Positions 8,467 through 17,145 of a stretch of 48,179 nucleotides of DNA are shown here, piece by piece (position 1 is the first letter of the stretch; the number at the start of each line of letters is the position of its first letter). The stretch is taken from assembly GCA_050261495.1 (NCBI GenBank), contig JBLNDI010000149.1, forward strand, positions 1 to 48,179, written 5' to 3'. The DNA is from JBMNKL01 sp050261495. Its GTDB lineage: Bacteria; Bacillota; Clostridia; Acetivibrionales; DTU013. The position numbers and the translations under genes are program-made. The notes below the pieces were generated by a model that saw only the letters and a list, made by a program, of their open reading frames with translations, ran no database searches and had not been told where the DNA came from.

Positions 8467-10425
8467 ATGAATAAGTGCAGCGGAAAAATACTAATAGTCG
8501 ATGACAACAAGGATATTCACGAAGATATCAAGTACATATTGAACTCGTCCGCCGAGGATGCGGAGTATTATCACGAAACCAGGCTGCTCAGGGAAGAGCT
8601 GTTCGGCTTGAACCAGGCCGGGCGGAAAAATGAGGCTTACATTAAAACTGAATACACGATTGATGACGCCTACCAGGGAGAAGAGGCCGTGAGAATGGTG
8701 GAAGCGGCGATAAATGCAAACGATCCCTATTCATTGATTTTCATGGATGTCAGGATGCCTCCCGGAATCGATGGAATCAAGGCAATTGAACGCATCTGGA
8801 AAATCGACCCTGACGTCTGCGTGGTAATATGCACGACTTATTCCGATTACTCCTGGGACCAGATTGTAATGAACCTGGGTCAGAATGACAACCTCCTGTT
8901 TATCAGGAAACCTTTTGACAACGTGTCGCTCAAGCAGGTTGCGCTTGCCATGACCACCAAGTGGAAACTGAAGGCCCAGGTCAACAGCTATATCGAGAAC
9001 CTGGAGCGGCAGGTGGAAATGCGCACCATAGAACTCACGGAAATGGTTGACAAGCTGAAAAATGAAATAGCGCTGCGCAGGGAAAAGGAAAAACAACTGG
9101 CGTACAGCGCGCATTATGATTCGCTGACCGAAATGCTCAACAGGCGATCTTTTTATTCTACGCTATCCGAAATTACTTCCGGCCAGTCTTATAACAAAGA
9201 CGGGTTTGCACTGTTCTTTATAGATCTTGACGATTTCAAGAGCATTAACGATATTTACGGGCATGATGCCGGGGACAGGCTCCTGGTCGAAGTCGCGGGG
9301 CGGATCAGGCACGCTGTTGGAGAGCATGCCCTGATGGTATCCGACCGCATCGGCGACGGGGGAGAAGTCGAGGCCATATTCAGGCTTGGGGGCGATGAAT
9401 TTACCGTGATAGTGGAGGAAGACGACAGGGAAAAGGCCGGCGAAATAGCCCAGGCGGTCATTGATGCCATAAAGAAGCCGTATTTCATTTCGGGCCATGA
9501 AATAATGTCTTCTTGCTGCATCGGCGTAAGCTTCTGCCAGAATGGCATAACCCGTGATGAGGACCTTCTGAAATATGCGGATATAGCTTTGTACGAGGCC
9601 AAGAAAGTAAACGGGGTTTACAAGTTTTTCGATATGGACGATTCCATTTCCTATATCAACGATCTGAAGCTCGGGCGGGACCTGAAAAAAGCGGTGGACA
9701 GGGGCCAGATCGACGTATATTTCCAGCGCCTTGTCAATACGAAAGACAAGACTGTAGGAGCGCAGGCGCTGGCACGCTGGTTTCACCCCGAGTTCGGGGA
9801 GCTCACGCCCGACCGGTTCATACACGTTGCCGAAAAAACGGACCAGATAGTTGAGTTGGGCGCATGCATACTGAAAAAGTCTGTCAGGTACCTGAAAGAA
9901 ATTCATAAATCAGGATATGACAACCTATTTGTGATGGTCAACTGTACGACAAGGGAATTCTATCACCCCGGTTATGCTGATCTCGTAAGGGAAGCGCTTA
10001 AAGACGCCGGGCTGGAACCGAACTTTCTCAAATTAAACCTGGATGACAAGTTTACCTTCCAGGCGACTCCCATGGCATTGGAAATAATAAGGGAGCTTAA
10101 CAGTATCGGCGTGCAGTTTGCAATAAACGGGTTTGACAGCGATTACCCGGCTTTCGCTTTTTTGAAGCAGGTACCGCGCGATACGATTATCAAGCTTAAC
10201 AAGGAGTATGTCAAAAACATTGCTACCGATACCAGGAACCGCAATTTTTTGCTTGCGCTCATGGATATTATCAAAACATGGGATCTGGGCATAATCATCA
10301 GCGGTATTGAAACCAGGGAGCAGAAGCAAATCCTGGACAAGCAGGATTGCATACTCCAGGGATATCACTTCAATGTGCCCAAACCGATCGGCCAGTTTAT
10401 TGAGGAATTAAAAGCGGGAGTGTAA
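8467..10425 (+). CDS. Response regulator: REC-GGDEF-degenerate EAL (c-di-GMP signalling)
   Basis: This is a 652-residue cytosolic protein. Residues 1-175 form a receiver domain with acidic D12/D13, phospho-acceptor D94 (FMDVRMPPG), ICTTYS and the RKPFD lysine. A ~40-residue insert between helix 1 and strand 2 moves the acceptor Asp to 94. A coiled linker (about 178-210) leads to a diguanylate cyclase domain with an intact GGDEF at ~308-312 and no RxxD inhibitory site directly before it. The C-terminal EAL-type domain (about 415-650) looks dead: EAL is QAL near 433, the DDFG motif reads NGFD, and AEGVET reads ISGIET. Likely role: a phosphorylation-controlled diguanylate cyclase, with the EAL domain perhaps a ligand-binding relic. 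Its stop is one base from the next start, so the kinases are co-transcribed. A GGAGG lies 16 bases before the ATG, which is unusually far. Confidence 0.88.
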   Translation: MNKCSGKILIVDDNKDIHEDIKYILNSSAEDAEYYHETRLLREELFGLNQAGRKNEAYIKTEYTIDDAYQGEEAVRMVEAAINANDPYSLIFMDVRMPPGIDGIKAIERIWKIDPDVCVVICTTYSDYSWDQIVMNLGQNDNLLFIRKPFDNVSLKQVALAMTTKWKLKAQVNSYIENLERQVEMRTIELTEMVDKLKNEIALRREKEKQLAYSAHYDSLTEMLNRRSFYSTLSEITSGQSYNKDGFALFFIDLDDFKSINDIYGHDAGDRLLVEVAGRIRHAVGEHALMVSDRIGDGGEVEAIFRLGGDEFTVIVEEDDREKAGEIAQAVIDAIKKPYFISGHEIMSSCCIGVSFCQNGITRDEDLLKYADIALYEAKKVNGVYKFFDMDDSISYINDLKLGRDLKKAVDRGQIDVYFQRLVNTKDKTVGAQALARWFHPEFGELTPDRFIHVAEKTDQIVELGACILKKSVRYLKEIHKSGYDNLFVMVNCTTREFYHPGYADLVREALKDAGLEPNFLKLNLDDKFTFQATPMALEIIRELNSIGVQFAINGFDSDYPAFAFLKQVPRDTIIKLNKEYVKNIATDTRNRNFLLALMDIIKTWDLGIIISGIETREQKQILDKQDCILQGYHFNVPKPIGQFIEELKAGV

Positions 10426-10426
10426 G

Positions 10427-12991
10427 ATGGAGTACTTACTCAAGCCCGGTCTTGATGCAAAGAAAAAATACAGGATAGGATTCCTGGACGATAATGTCGA
10501 CAACGATTTTCACAACCAGTTGTTGGCCGGAATTGCCGAGGCGGCTGAAGAACTGGATGTTGAAATAATACGCTTCAGTTGCTACTATTCCGAGTTGGCA
10601 GGCAAATTCCCAAACCAGGCAAATATGACGCTGGACTATATCCGGCAGTTTGACCTTGACGGGCTAATGTTCCTCGGCTGGTCATACGCGGGCGCGATGT
10701 ACAACCGCGATGAATTCATGCGAAGGTTCGAGTCCGTTCCGATACTGAGCATAGGCACTGTTTACGAAGATATACCCAACGTCAGTTTCGTCGGTGACGA
10801 ATTTATCGGGAAAATCGTATTCCATTTAGTAGAAAAGCATCATCTTAAAAGAATTGCGTTTATTGACCACTTCAGGACGGACGGAAGAAAGGGCGCTTAC
10901 ATAAATGCAATGAAGGAACATGGCTTATATGATCCGCTGCTCATCGTAAGCGACGCCGATTTGGCCGGTACGGACCAAAAAGCCCGTGGCAGGCGGGCTG
11001 TCGAGATATTGCTGGATGAGAGAAAAGTTGACGTGGAAGCCATTATTTCACTTTACATTAACGAAACCGAATTTGTCATCAAGGAGCTTAAGAAGCGGGG
11101 AATTGAAATACCGGGCGGCATAGCGGTTACCAGTTACGAGGACGGATACCTGGGACAGTATTCCTCCCCGGGATACACCACCGTCTATTATCCCTGGAAA
11201 GAGCTCGGGCATACCGGATTGATGGTTATGTCGCGGTTGCTGGACGGAGAGCGCGTGCCCATGGAGACTTCCCTTAAAAGCATGGGCCATATTATTTACA
11301 GGGAATCATGCGGATGCCTGCCGCATTACATAAAAGCAGCCCCGGACCCGGGTGTTGCGCCTGCCCCGCATAACCCGGCCAGAATGACCGAAGATGAAGC
11401 CGGCGAGGTTGCGGAAGCGCTGAAGCGGAGGTATGGCAAGACGGGACTGAATTACAAGGCGCTGGTCAAATCCTTTGCCAAGGCATGTGAAAAGAAGGAC
11501 GAAAGGCTGTTCCTGTCGGAATTGGACAGGCAGCTTCAAAAGCTGAGGGGCGGCCAGGATATCGAGGGCCTGATAGCGGATGCCAGGGAGCTTTTGTATC
11601 CTTACCTTGTCGCCGATACCGGGACTTTATTGTGGGCAGGGGATCTCTTTTTGCAGTCGCAGGTCCTGGTGAATGAGAAACTGGCATGCCTTCGCGGCAA
11701 TGAAATCGTGGAGGACAGGATGATTGACCAGAACCTGCAATTTATAAGCCACGCCCTTCTAGCCGATTTTTCCCTTCAGGAGCTTACGGATACGCTTGAG
11801 AAAGGGATGGAGAGCCTGAAAATAAGGAGCTGCCATATTTTTGCCGCCGGCCCCATGATAAGTGACAGCAACGACCCGAAAGAAAGCGTATTTGATAAGT
11901 GCCTGCCCGTATTCAGGTACAGGGACGGCAGAAGGGAGAGCATCCCGGAGACGGAGACGGCAGCAAGCCTGAGGCAGCAGCTTTCCAGGTTGTTTGCAGA
12001 GAATAATGAAAGAGTGTTGCTCGCCTATCTCCTGCATGTTACCGACGAAATACTCGGGTTTGCCTTGTTCGACTACGGAGCCCAGGATACTTCGGTTTAC
12101 CAGGCGCTCTCCATACATATCAGCGCCGCGTTCAGCAGGATAATCCTGCTGAAGAGGCTCGACGAAACGTACGGAAAGCTTGTGGAGCATGCCCGTAAGG
12201 AGGGCATGGCGGATATTGCGGCAGACATACTTCATAATATCGGCAATACGTTAAACAGTGTAAATGTATCGGTCCACCTGATGGATGAGTGTTCAAAATC
12301 CGCCTTAACGGATGATATTATCATGGCGGGCGGCCTTATCAGGGAAAACATGCACCGGATTGACAGGTTCATCAGTGAGGACGGCAGGGGCAAAAAGCTG
12401 CTCCGGTTTTACCTGAAGCTTGGCCGGGCTGCCGAAAAAATGCAGGACCAGCTTCAGCTCTGCCTGGACAGGCTCAGGGCCAAGATAAATGAGATAAACG
12501 GGACGATTGCGGCGCAGCAGAACTACGCAGTCACCGATGCGAAACCGGAAGAAATGCCTATCGAGCCAATGCTGGAAGATGTGCTCATGCTGAACCAGGA
12601 TACTTTTTACAAGCTTGGAATCACTGTCGAAAAGAATTACATACCCGGTTTCAAATCTTGTGTACATCGCGCGAAGCTGTTTTTTGTACTGTTCAATATG
12701 ATAGTAAACGCTGTTGATTCAATGGCTAATGTCCCCGAAACCAACAGGAAACTGACAGTATCAATGCATGAAGACAATACCGGCAAATACCTCCGGATAA
12801 GCGATACCGGCTCCGGCATACCCGAAAACATTCTAAACAGGATATTTGAAGATGATTTTACCACGAAATACGGCAGGTACGGCTATGGCTTGTACAACTG
12901 CGCCGGCTACATGTCCGACATGGGCGGGTCGATCCGTGCCGAAAGCCCCGGGGAAGGGAAAGGAGCTTCCTTTATTCTGAAATTTTGTTAA
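10427..12991 (+). CDS. Cytoplasmic histidine kinase with LacI-type sugar-binding sensor domain (1)
   Basis: This is an 854-residue protein without signal peptide or transmembrane segment. Residues ~15-300 resemble the ligand-binding half of LacI/PurR regulators (Peripla_BP_3): RIGFLDDN, DGLMFLGW, KRIAFIDH, GRRAVEILL, IAVTSYEDG. It lacks the helix-turn-helix that normally precedes that half. A linker and GAF-like segment (about 440-585) lead to a dimerisation/phospho-acceptor helix with H603 (DILHNIGNTLNSV), then a HATPase domain with the N-box LFNMIVNAVDSM, the G1 box ISDTGSGIP and G2 YGYGLYNC. It should autophosphorylate in response to an intracellular ligand, probably a sugar or nucleoside. 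The natural partner is the receiver domain of the gene just upstream; stop and start are separated by one base. Confidence 0.87.
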   Translation: MEYLLKPGLDAKKKYRIGFLDDNVDNDFHNQLLAGIAEAAEELDVEIIRFSCYYSELAGKFPNQANMTLDYIRQFDLDGLMFLGWSYAGAMYNRDEFMRRFESVPILSIGTVYEDIPNVSFVGDEFIGKIVFHLVEKHHLKRIAFIDHFRTDGRKGAYINAMKEHGLYDPLLIVSDADLAGTDQKARGRRAVEILLDERKVDVEAIISLYINETEFVIKELKKRGIEIPGGIAVTSYEDGYLGQYSSPGYTTVYYPWKELGHTGLMVMSRLLDGERVPMETSLKSMGHIIYRESCGCLPHYIKAAPDPGVAPAPHNPARMTEDEAGEVAEALKRRYGKTGLNYKALVKSFAKACEKKDERLFLSELDRQLQKLRGGQDIEGLIADARELLYPYLVADTGTLLWAGDLFLQSQVLVNEKLACLRGNEIVEDRMIDQNLQFISHALLADFSLQELTDTLEKGMESLKIRSCHIFAAGPMISDSNDPKESVFDKCLPVFRYRDGRRESIPETETAASLRQQLSRLFAENNERVLLAYLLHVTDEILGFALFDYGAQDTSVYQALSIHISAAFSRIILLKRLDETYGKLVEHARKEGMADIAADILHNIGNTLNSVNVSVHLMDECSKSALTDDIIMAGGLIRENMHRIDRFISEDGRGKKLLRFYLKLGRAAEKMQDQLQLCLDRLRAKINEINGTIAAQQNYAVTDAKPEEMPIEPMLEDVLMLNQDTFYKLGITVEKNYIPGFKSCVHRAKLFFVLFNMIVNAVDSMANVPETNRKLTVSMHEDNTGKYLRISDTGSGIPENILNRIFEDDFTTKYGRYGYGLYNCAGYMSDMGGSIRAESPGEGKGASFILKFC

Positions 12992-13021
12992 GTTTGCGAA
13001 TAAAGAAACAAGGTGTATACG

Positions 13022-15547
13022 ATGAACCACAGGCTGACAATCGGATTCATAGACGAGAACGCGTATGACGAATATCACAACCTGATAGCAAAGGGCATGT
13101 ACATGTCTGCGCTGAAGTATGACATGAATATTATCCGGTTCGGGCACTTTTCCGATAATACGGCGGCCCGGGATCCGTACCATGAAGAAGCCGTGATTGA
13201 TTTCATCAGGCAATTCAGTCTGGATGGCCTGATATTCACGGGATGGTCGCGCGTGGCCGCCAATGCCGGCTTCAGAAAGCTGTTGGGGGACATACCCATG
13301 GTAAGCATGGGGGTTTCTTTTGAAGGTATTCCCGGGGTTATTTTCAACAGCAGCAAGTATGTCGGGGAAATGCTCATGCACCTGTTTGAGGTGCACGGAT
13401 TTAGAAGAATAGCGTTTATAGCCCCGTTCAGCCCCGATCCCAGGTCCGGCGTTTACATTGATTTTATGAAAGCGCATCATTGCTACGATCCCCGGCTTTA
13501 TGTGAGCGAAAAGGAGTTGGAGGGGCTCTCCCTGCCGGCGCGCGGCAAAAGGGCCGTGGAAATACTGATGGACGAGAGAAGGGCGGAAGTTGAAGCCATA
13601 ATGTCGCTCTATAATGATGAAACCTACCAGGCAATAAATGCCCTCAAGGCCAGGGGCGTAAGGATACCGGAAGATATCGCGGTAACAAGCTGCGAGGACA
13701 GTGAGGTAAGCCGTTACTCCATACCCGCATTGACAACGATATATTTCCCATGGAAGGAAATGGGCTACTATGCGTGCGAAGCAATTTACAGGCTGCTGAA
13801 AAAAGGACGGGCGCCAATGCGGATGGAGATACCGGGAAGGATAATTGTTAGGAATTCCTGCGGATGCACCCATCAACCGGCTTTTACTGCAAAAAGCGGC
13901 AATATGCGCCCGTCCCGTCTTTGTTTCGAAGAACTTGGAGAAAGAAAGCTGGCCGCCATTTCGGAAAGCCTTGCTGAAGGTACGCCTTTCAGCGTCAGGG
14001 AAGTACGGGACCTCCTTGATAAATTCAGCGTGTCGTTCCAGGAAGAATCGGACGAGCAATTCCTCAGGGAATTCGAACTGAAGCTGAAGAAAATCGAGTT
14101 TTACAGCGATTTTGAGGAGTTTGAGCATATAGCGGCAAATTTCCGGAAAATCCTTATGCCATATTTTCTTCCGTACGAGGGAGAAAAATCAGGGAAGATT
14201 GTATGGGCCGAAAACCTGTTTTTCCGGATGCAGGCAATCCTGCGCAATAAAATTTCAAGCGTGTGGTTCAGGGAGAATGCTTTGTACAACTACATCAAGC
14301 TCATATTGAAAAATCTGGGCCAAATCATGAATAAGCATTTCAACGTGGAAAACCTGCTGGATTCGCTTGAAGAAAATTTGCCCGAAATCGGGGCGAGGGG
14401 ATGCTACATTTACCTTTTCAACAACCCGGGCGGCGCCCGCTTGTTTCCGGATTACCGCCTCGAGTTTGAATATACCGGCGGGAAGCGCATCAAGGACGGC
14501 GAGGCCGGGGAAAAAAACGGAACCCGCAGTTTCTCCGACGTTTTATTCAAGGAGGACAGGGCGCATTTTCTGCTGGCCCACCTTCTTCATGTCGGCAATG
14601 ATTTTTCGGGATTCGTGCTGTATGATTCGGAACTGCTGGATATCAGGGTTTACCAGATCCTAAGCCTTCAAATCAGCACGGCGCTGAATGCCGCCATGCT
14701 CCTTGAGAGGCTTGATGCCGGTTACAGGAAGCTTATGGACCAGGCGCATAAAAAAGGCATGACCGATTTAACGGGAACCTTGCATAATATAGCGAATATA
14801 ATGAACAGTGTCACCGCGGCGGCTCTTTCACTGGACAACCTGCTGGCGGGCAGCCCGGTAAAGGATTTGAAAATGGCCAATGCCATGCTGGCGGAAAAGC
14901 TTGACGTCCTGGACGAGTTTATAAAAAGCGATCCTAAAGGCATGCTGCTGATGCAATATTACATGTCGCTGGGAAACGCGTTCGAAGCGTTCAGGAGCAA
15001 GCTGCGCGGCCTTATCCGCAGGATGGCGGAGAAAATAAGGCTGATCGAGGAAATTATCGACGCCCAGCAAAGTTATGCGGGAGTAAAATCAAACCTGGAA
15101 CATATCAATATTGTACCCGTAATTGACGAAGCGCTCGGAATGTGCCGGCCGCCGATGGAAAAACTGCGGATCAGGGTGGTCAGAAAACATGGGAAGCAGG
15201 TGAAAGTGCTCGCCCAGAGGACCAAGCTGTTTCATGTGCTAACCAATATCATAAAAAACGCGGTTGAGTCCATGGAGAATACTGAAGATGAAAGGGTATT
15301 GACAATAGCCTTGTCAAGAGAAGCGAACAGCGTATATTTGCGAATCAGCGATACCGGCCCCGGGATTCCGGAAGAAAATTTCAACAACATTTTTGCCTTT
15401 GGCTTTACGACGAAAAAGGGCGGCCATGGGTTCGGACTGCACAGCTGCGCCAATTACATGGCCCAGATGCAGGGCAGGATATGGGCGGAAAATGTTCCCG
15501 GCGGGAAGGGAGCGGTATTCATACTACAGTTCAATGCTCCTTTTTGA
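13022..15547 (+). CDS. Cytoplasmic histidine kinase with LacI-type sugar-binding sensor domain (2)
   Basis: This is an 841-residue paralogue of the preceding kinase with the same architecture: a PBP-I sensor without DNA-binding domain (about 5-290; DGLIFTGW, RRIAFIAPF, IAVTSCEDSE), a linker, a GAF-like part, phospho-acceptor helix with H588 (TLHNIANIMNSV), and a HATPase domain with NIIKNAVESM, ISDTGPGIP and GHGFGLHSC. The two proteins align throughout but differ widely, so they probably recognise different ligands. I chose ATG 13022, eight bases after an AAGGTG, over the upstream GTG at 13013. The 3' end overlaps the convergent flippase gene by 17 bases. It probably feeds the same REC-GGDEF protein. 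Confidence 0.86.
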   Translation: MNHRLTIGFIDENAYDEYHNLIAKGMYMSALKYDMNIIRFGHFSDNTAARDPYHEEAVIDFIRQFSLDGLIFTGWSRVAANAGFRKLLGDIPMVSMGVSFEGIPGVIFNSSKYVGEMLMHLFEVHGFRRIAFIAPFSPDPRSGVYIDFMKAHHCYDPRLYVSEKELEGLSLPARGKRAVEILMDERRAEVEAIMSLYNDETYQAINALKARGVRIPEDIAVTSCEDSEVSRYSIPALTTIYFPWKEMGYYACEAIYRLLKKGRAPMRMEIPGRIIVRNSCGCTHQPAFTAKSGNMRPSRLCFEELGERKLAAISESLAEGTPFSVREVRDLLDKFSVSFQEESDEQFLREFELKLKKIEFYSDFEEFEHIAANFRKILMPYFLPYEGEKSGKIVWAENLFFRMQAILRNKISSVWFRENALYNYIKLILKNLGQIMNKHFNVENLLDSLEENLPEIGARGCYIYLFNNPGGARLFPDYRLEFEYTGGKRIKDGEAGEKNGTRSFSDVLFKEDRAHFLLAHLLHVGNDFSGFVLYDSELLDIRVYQILSLQISTALNAAMLLERLDAGYRKLMDQAHKKGMTDLTGTLHNIANIMNSVTAAALSLDNLLAGSPVKDLKMANAMLAEKLDVLDEFIKSDPKGMLLMQYYMSLGNAFEAFRSKLRGLIRRMAEKIRLIEEIIDAQQSYAGVKSNLEHINIVPVIDEALGMCRPPMEKLRIRVVRKHGKQVKVLAQRTKLFHVLTNIIKNAVESMENTEDERVLTIALSREANSVYLRISDTGPGIPEENFNNIFAFGFTTKKGGHGFGLHSCANYMAQMQGRIWAENVPGGKGAVFILQFNAPF

Positions 15548-17057
15548 ACCCGGACGCAATATGGCTGAACCCAAAAACACTTGAAAAACCGGCTGCAACG
15601 GTCACTACCAGTCTTGTTGCAAGCGGTGCGTGCTTGAAAAGGCTTAATGCGAAACCTGATGCAACCCACCCGGCCGCGCCGGACAGCAGCAGGATGATAA
15701 TATCATTGTAATCAAGCATTATGTCGCATATTTTTTTTATCTCTTTAAGATTCAGAAACAATGAAGTAACTGACGTAATGATAATGCTGATGCCAAGCCC
15801 GTAGACATTCAATGCAGGTATGCCTGCCAGCATGAAGACAAGCAGAAGGTTTTGCAGTGAATTGAACAGTGAGTTTTTCAACAGGATGTTTTGTTTGCCA
15901 AGGGCATTCAATATACCGAATGTGGGCGATGAAACAAACACGGCAAGGCATATGGGCGCCGAAAACCGTATCATGGCGCCAAGATCGGTCCTCCGGTAGA
16001 AAACGAAGCCGAGTTCGTCGGGTACAAGCAGGCAGACAAGCGCCGTAGATATGCCAACGCGGCAGGCAATCCCGAGGACCTGGGCAATCCTTTCCCCGGC
16101 AGCCCAGTAATCCTTTTTGCTGATATTGAGCGAAAGGTCGGGGACAAGCACGGTAAGCATCGAACTGATTATGATATAAGGCAGCGTGGCTATATTCAGC
16201 GCCATACCGCCAAACCTGCCTATCAGCGCAAGCGCCTCGCCGTATGTGAAACCGGCGGCGACGAGCCGGCGGGGCAGCATAAGCGAAGATACAGTTGAAA
16301 TTACGGAGGACAGTACGCCGTTTACGCAGAGAGGGACTGAAATTACGAACACGTCAAAGATAAGCTGTATCCTGGATTTTGATTTGCCCCTGTTTCCCGA
16401 AAGCTTGGCTTTTTGTATTTTGTAGCAGGTGAAAAGGGCAAGGAAACTCGCCAGTTCCCCGACGGCCAAAGCCAGATATGCGATTGTTACCGTTTCGCCG
16501 ACGTCATAGGGAGCAACCAGTGAAATAACTCCAAGAAGGATGGCGACCCTTAAAAACTTTTCCATGATGTCTATGGAGGAGGTGACGCTATACTTCCCGA
16601 GACCGTAGAAATATCCCTTTATTATTGCCGACAGCGGGACAAAAACAAGCGCGGCGGAAAGCATCATTATTGCACCCGAAGCCCGCGCGTCTCTTACAAT
16701 ATGCAAAGCAATCACGTTATGGCAGGCAAGTACCAGGAATGCCACGCTGAAGGCCCATGACGCCACGAACAGGAAGGTGGTGCTCAACGTCCTGTATAGG
16801 TTCCGCAATTCACCCCGGTTCAGGTATAATGTCGATATTTTTGATATGGCGGTGACCAATCCGTCGCTGGTAATGCACAGCAGCAGGCCGTAAACGGGCA
16901 TGACGAGACCGTACAATCCAAGCCCCTCGGCTCCCAGTTTCCGGGACAGCAGGATTGAGAAAACAAAAGAAATCATACCGGTGGCCATGTTTGACATGGT
17001 CAGTATGAACGAGTCCTTGTAAAATTTATCTATGCGTCCCGCGAATAATTTTCTCAT
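15531..17057 (-). CDS. MOP-superfamily lipid-linked oligosaccharide flippase, SpoVB-like
   Basis: The 508-residue integral membrane protein has about 14 hydrophobic segments and the N-terminal pattern of the polysaccharide-biosynthesis/MurJ-SpoVB branch of the MOP superfamily (S-x-x-R-K-L-G-A-E-G-L-G-L-Y-G-L-V-M-P, then an IS-x-x-STLYLNRG segment). SpoVB proteins flip a peptidoglycan lipid precursor during spore cortex synthesis and have about 520 residues, so length and type agree. The next gene upstream on this strand is the spore transglutaminase, which supports a sporulation role. A capsule or teichoic-acid flippase cannot be excluded. The ribosome binding site is weak (GGAATAG). A short C-terminal overlap with kinase 2 is convergent. 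Confidence 0.75.
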   Translation of the reverse strand: MRKLFAGRIDKFYKDSFILTMSNMATGMISFVFSILLSRKLGAEGLGLYGLVMPVYGLLLCITSDGLVTAISKISTLYLNRGELRNLYRTLSTTFLFVASWAFSVAFLVLACHNVIALHIVRDARASGAIMMLSAALVFVPLSAIIKGYFYGLGKYSVTSSIDIMEKFLRVAILLGVISLVAPYDVGETVTIAYLALAVGELASFLALFTCYKIQKAKLSGNRGKSKSRIQLIFDVFVISVPLCVNGVLSSVISTVSSLMLPRRLVAAGFTYGEALALIGRFGGMALNIATLPYIIISSMLTVLVPDLSLNISKKDYWAAGERIAQVLGIACRVGISTALVCLLVPDELGFVFYRRTDLGAMIRFSAPICLAVFVSSPTFGILNALGKQNILLKNSLFNSLQNLLLVFMLAGIPALNVYGLGISIIITSVTSLFLNLKEIKKICDIMLDYNDIIILLLSGAAGWVASGFALSLFKHAPLATRLVVTVAAGFSSVFGFSHIASGFKKEH

Positions 17058-17090
17058 AAGAAAAACTATTCCGGACGGCTGTTATTTATT

Positions 17091-17145
17091 CATACCGTTC
17101 ATACGGTTAATGCGATTTATGCGGTTGATGCGGGTAATGCGGCGT
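17091..17145. repeat. Degenerate 9-bp tandem repeats across the tgl stop codon
   Basis: Successive units CATACCGTT, CATACGGTTA, ATGCGATTT, ATGCGGTTG, ATGCGGGTA and ATGCGGCGT run from 17091 to 17145. They cover the last nine codons and the stop of tgl (17117-17119) plus the intergenic gap. The repeat may have extended or altered the protein tail, which reads as an Ala/Pro/Ser/Thr-rich end. Confidence 0.55.

Noticed and set aside
12833..14128. 431-codon open frame on the minus strand across the start of kinase 2
   Set aside because: It lies antisense to two well-supported kinase genes in G+C-rich DNA, has no ribosome binding site or recognisable domain, and its residues (rich in R, H, P, F) mirror the codon bias of the sense frame.
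10427..15547. LacI-type domains as DNA-binding repressors
   Set aside because: Both proteins start directly in the ligand-binding domain; no helix-turn-helix precedes it, and both end in complete histidine kinase ATPase domains.
15531..15547. Overlap between kinase 2 and the flippase gene as a frameshift or assembly error
   Set aside because: The genes converge; a 17-base tail-to-tail overlap is ordinary and both proteins have family-typical C-termini.
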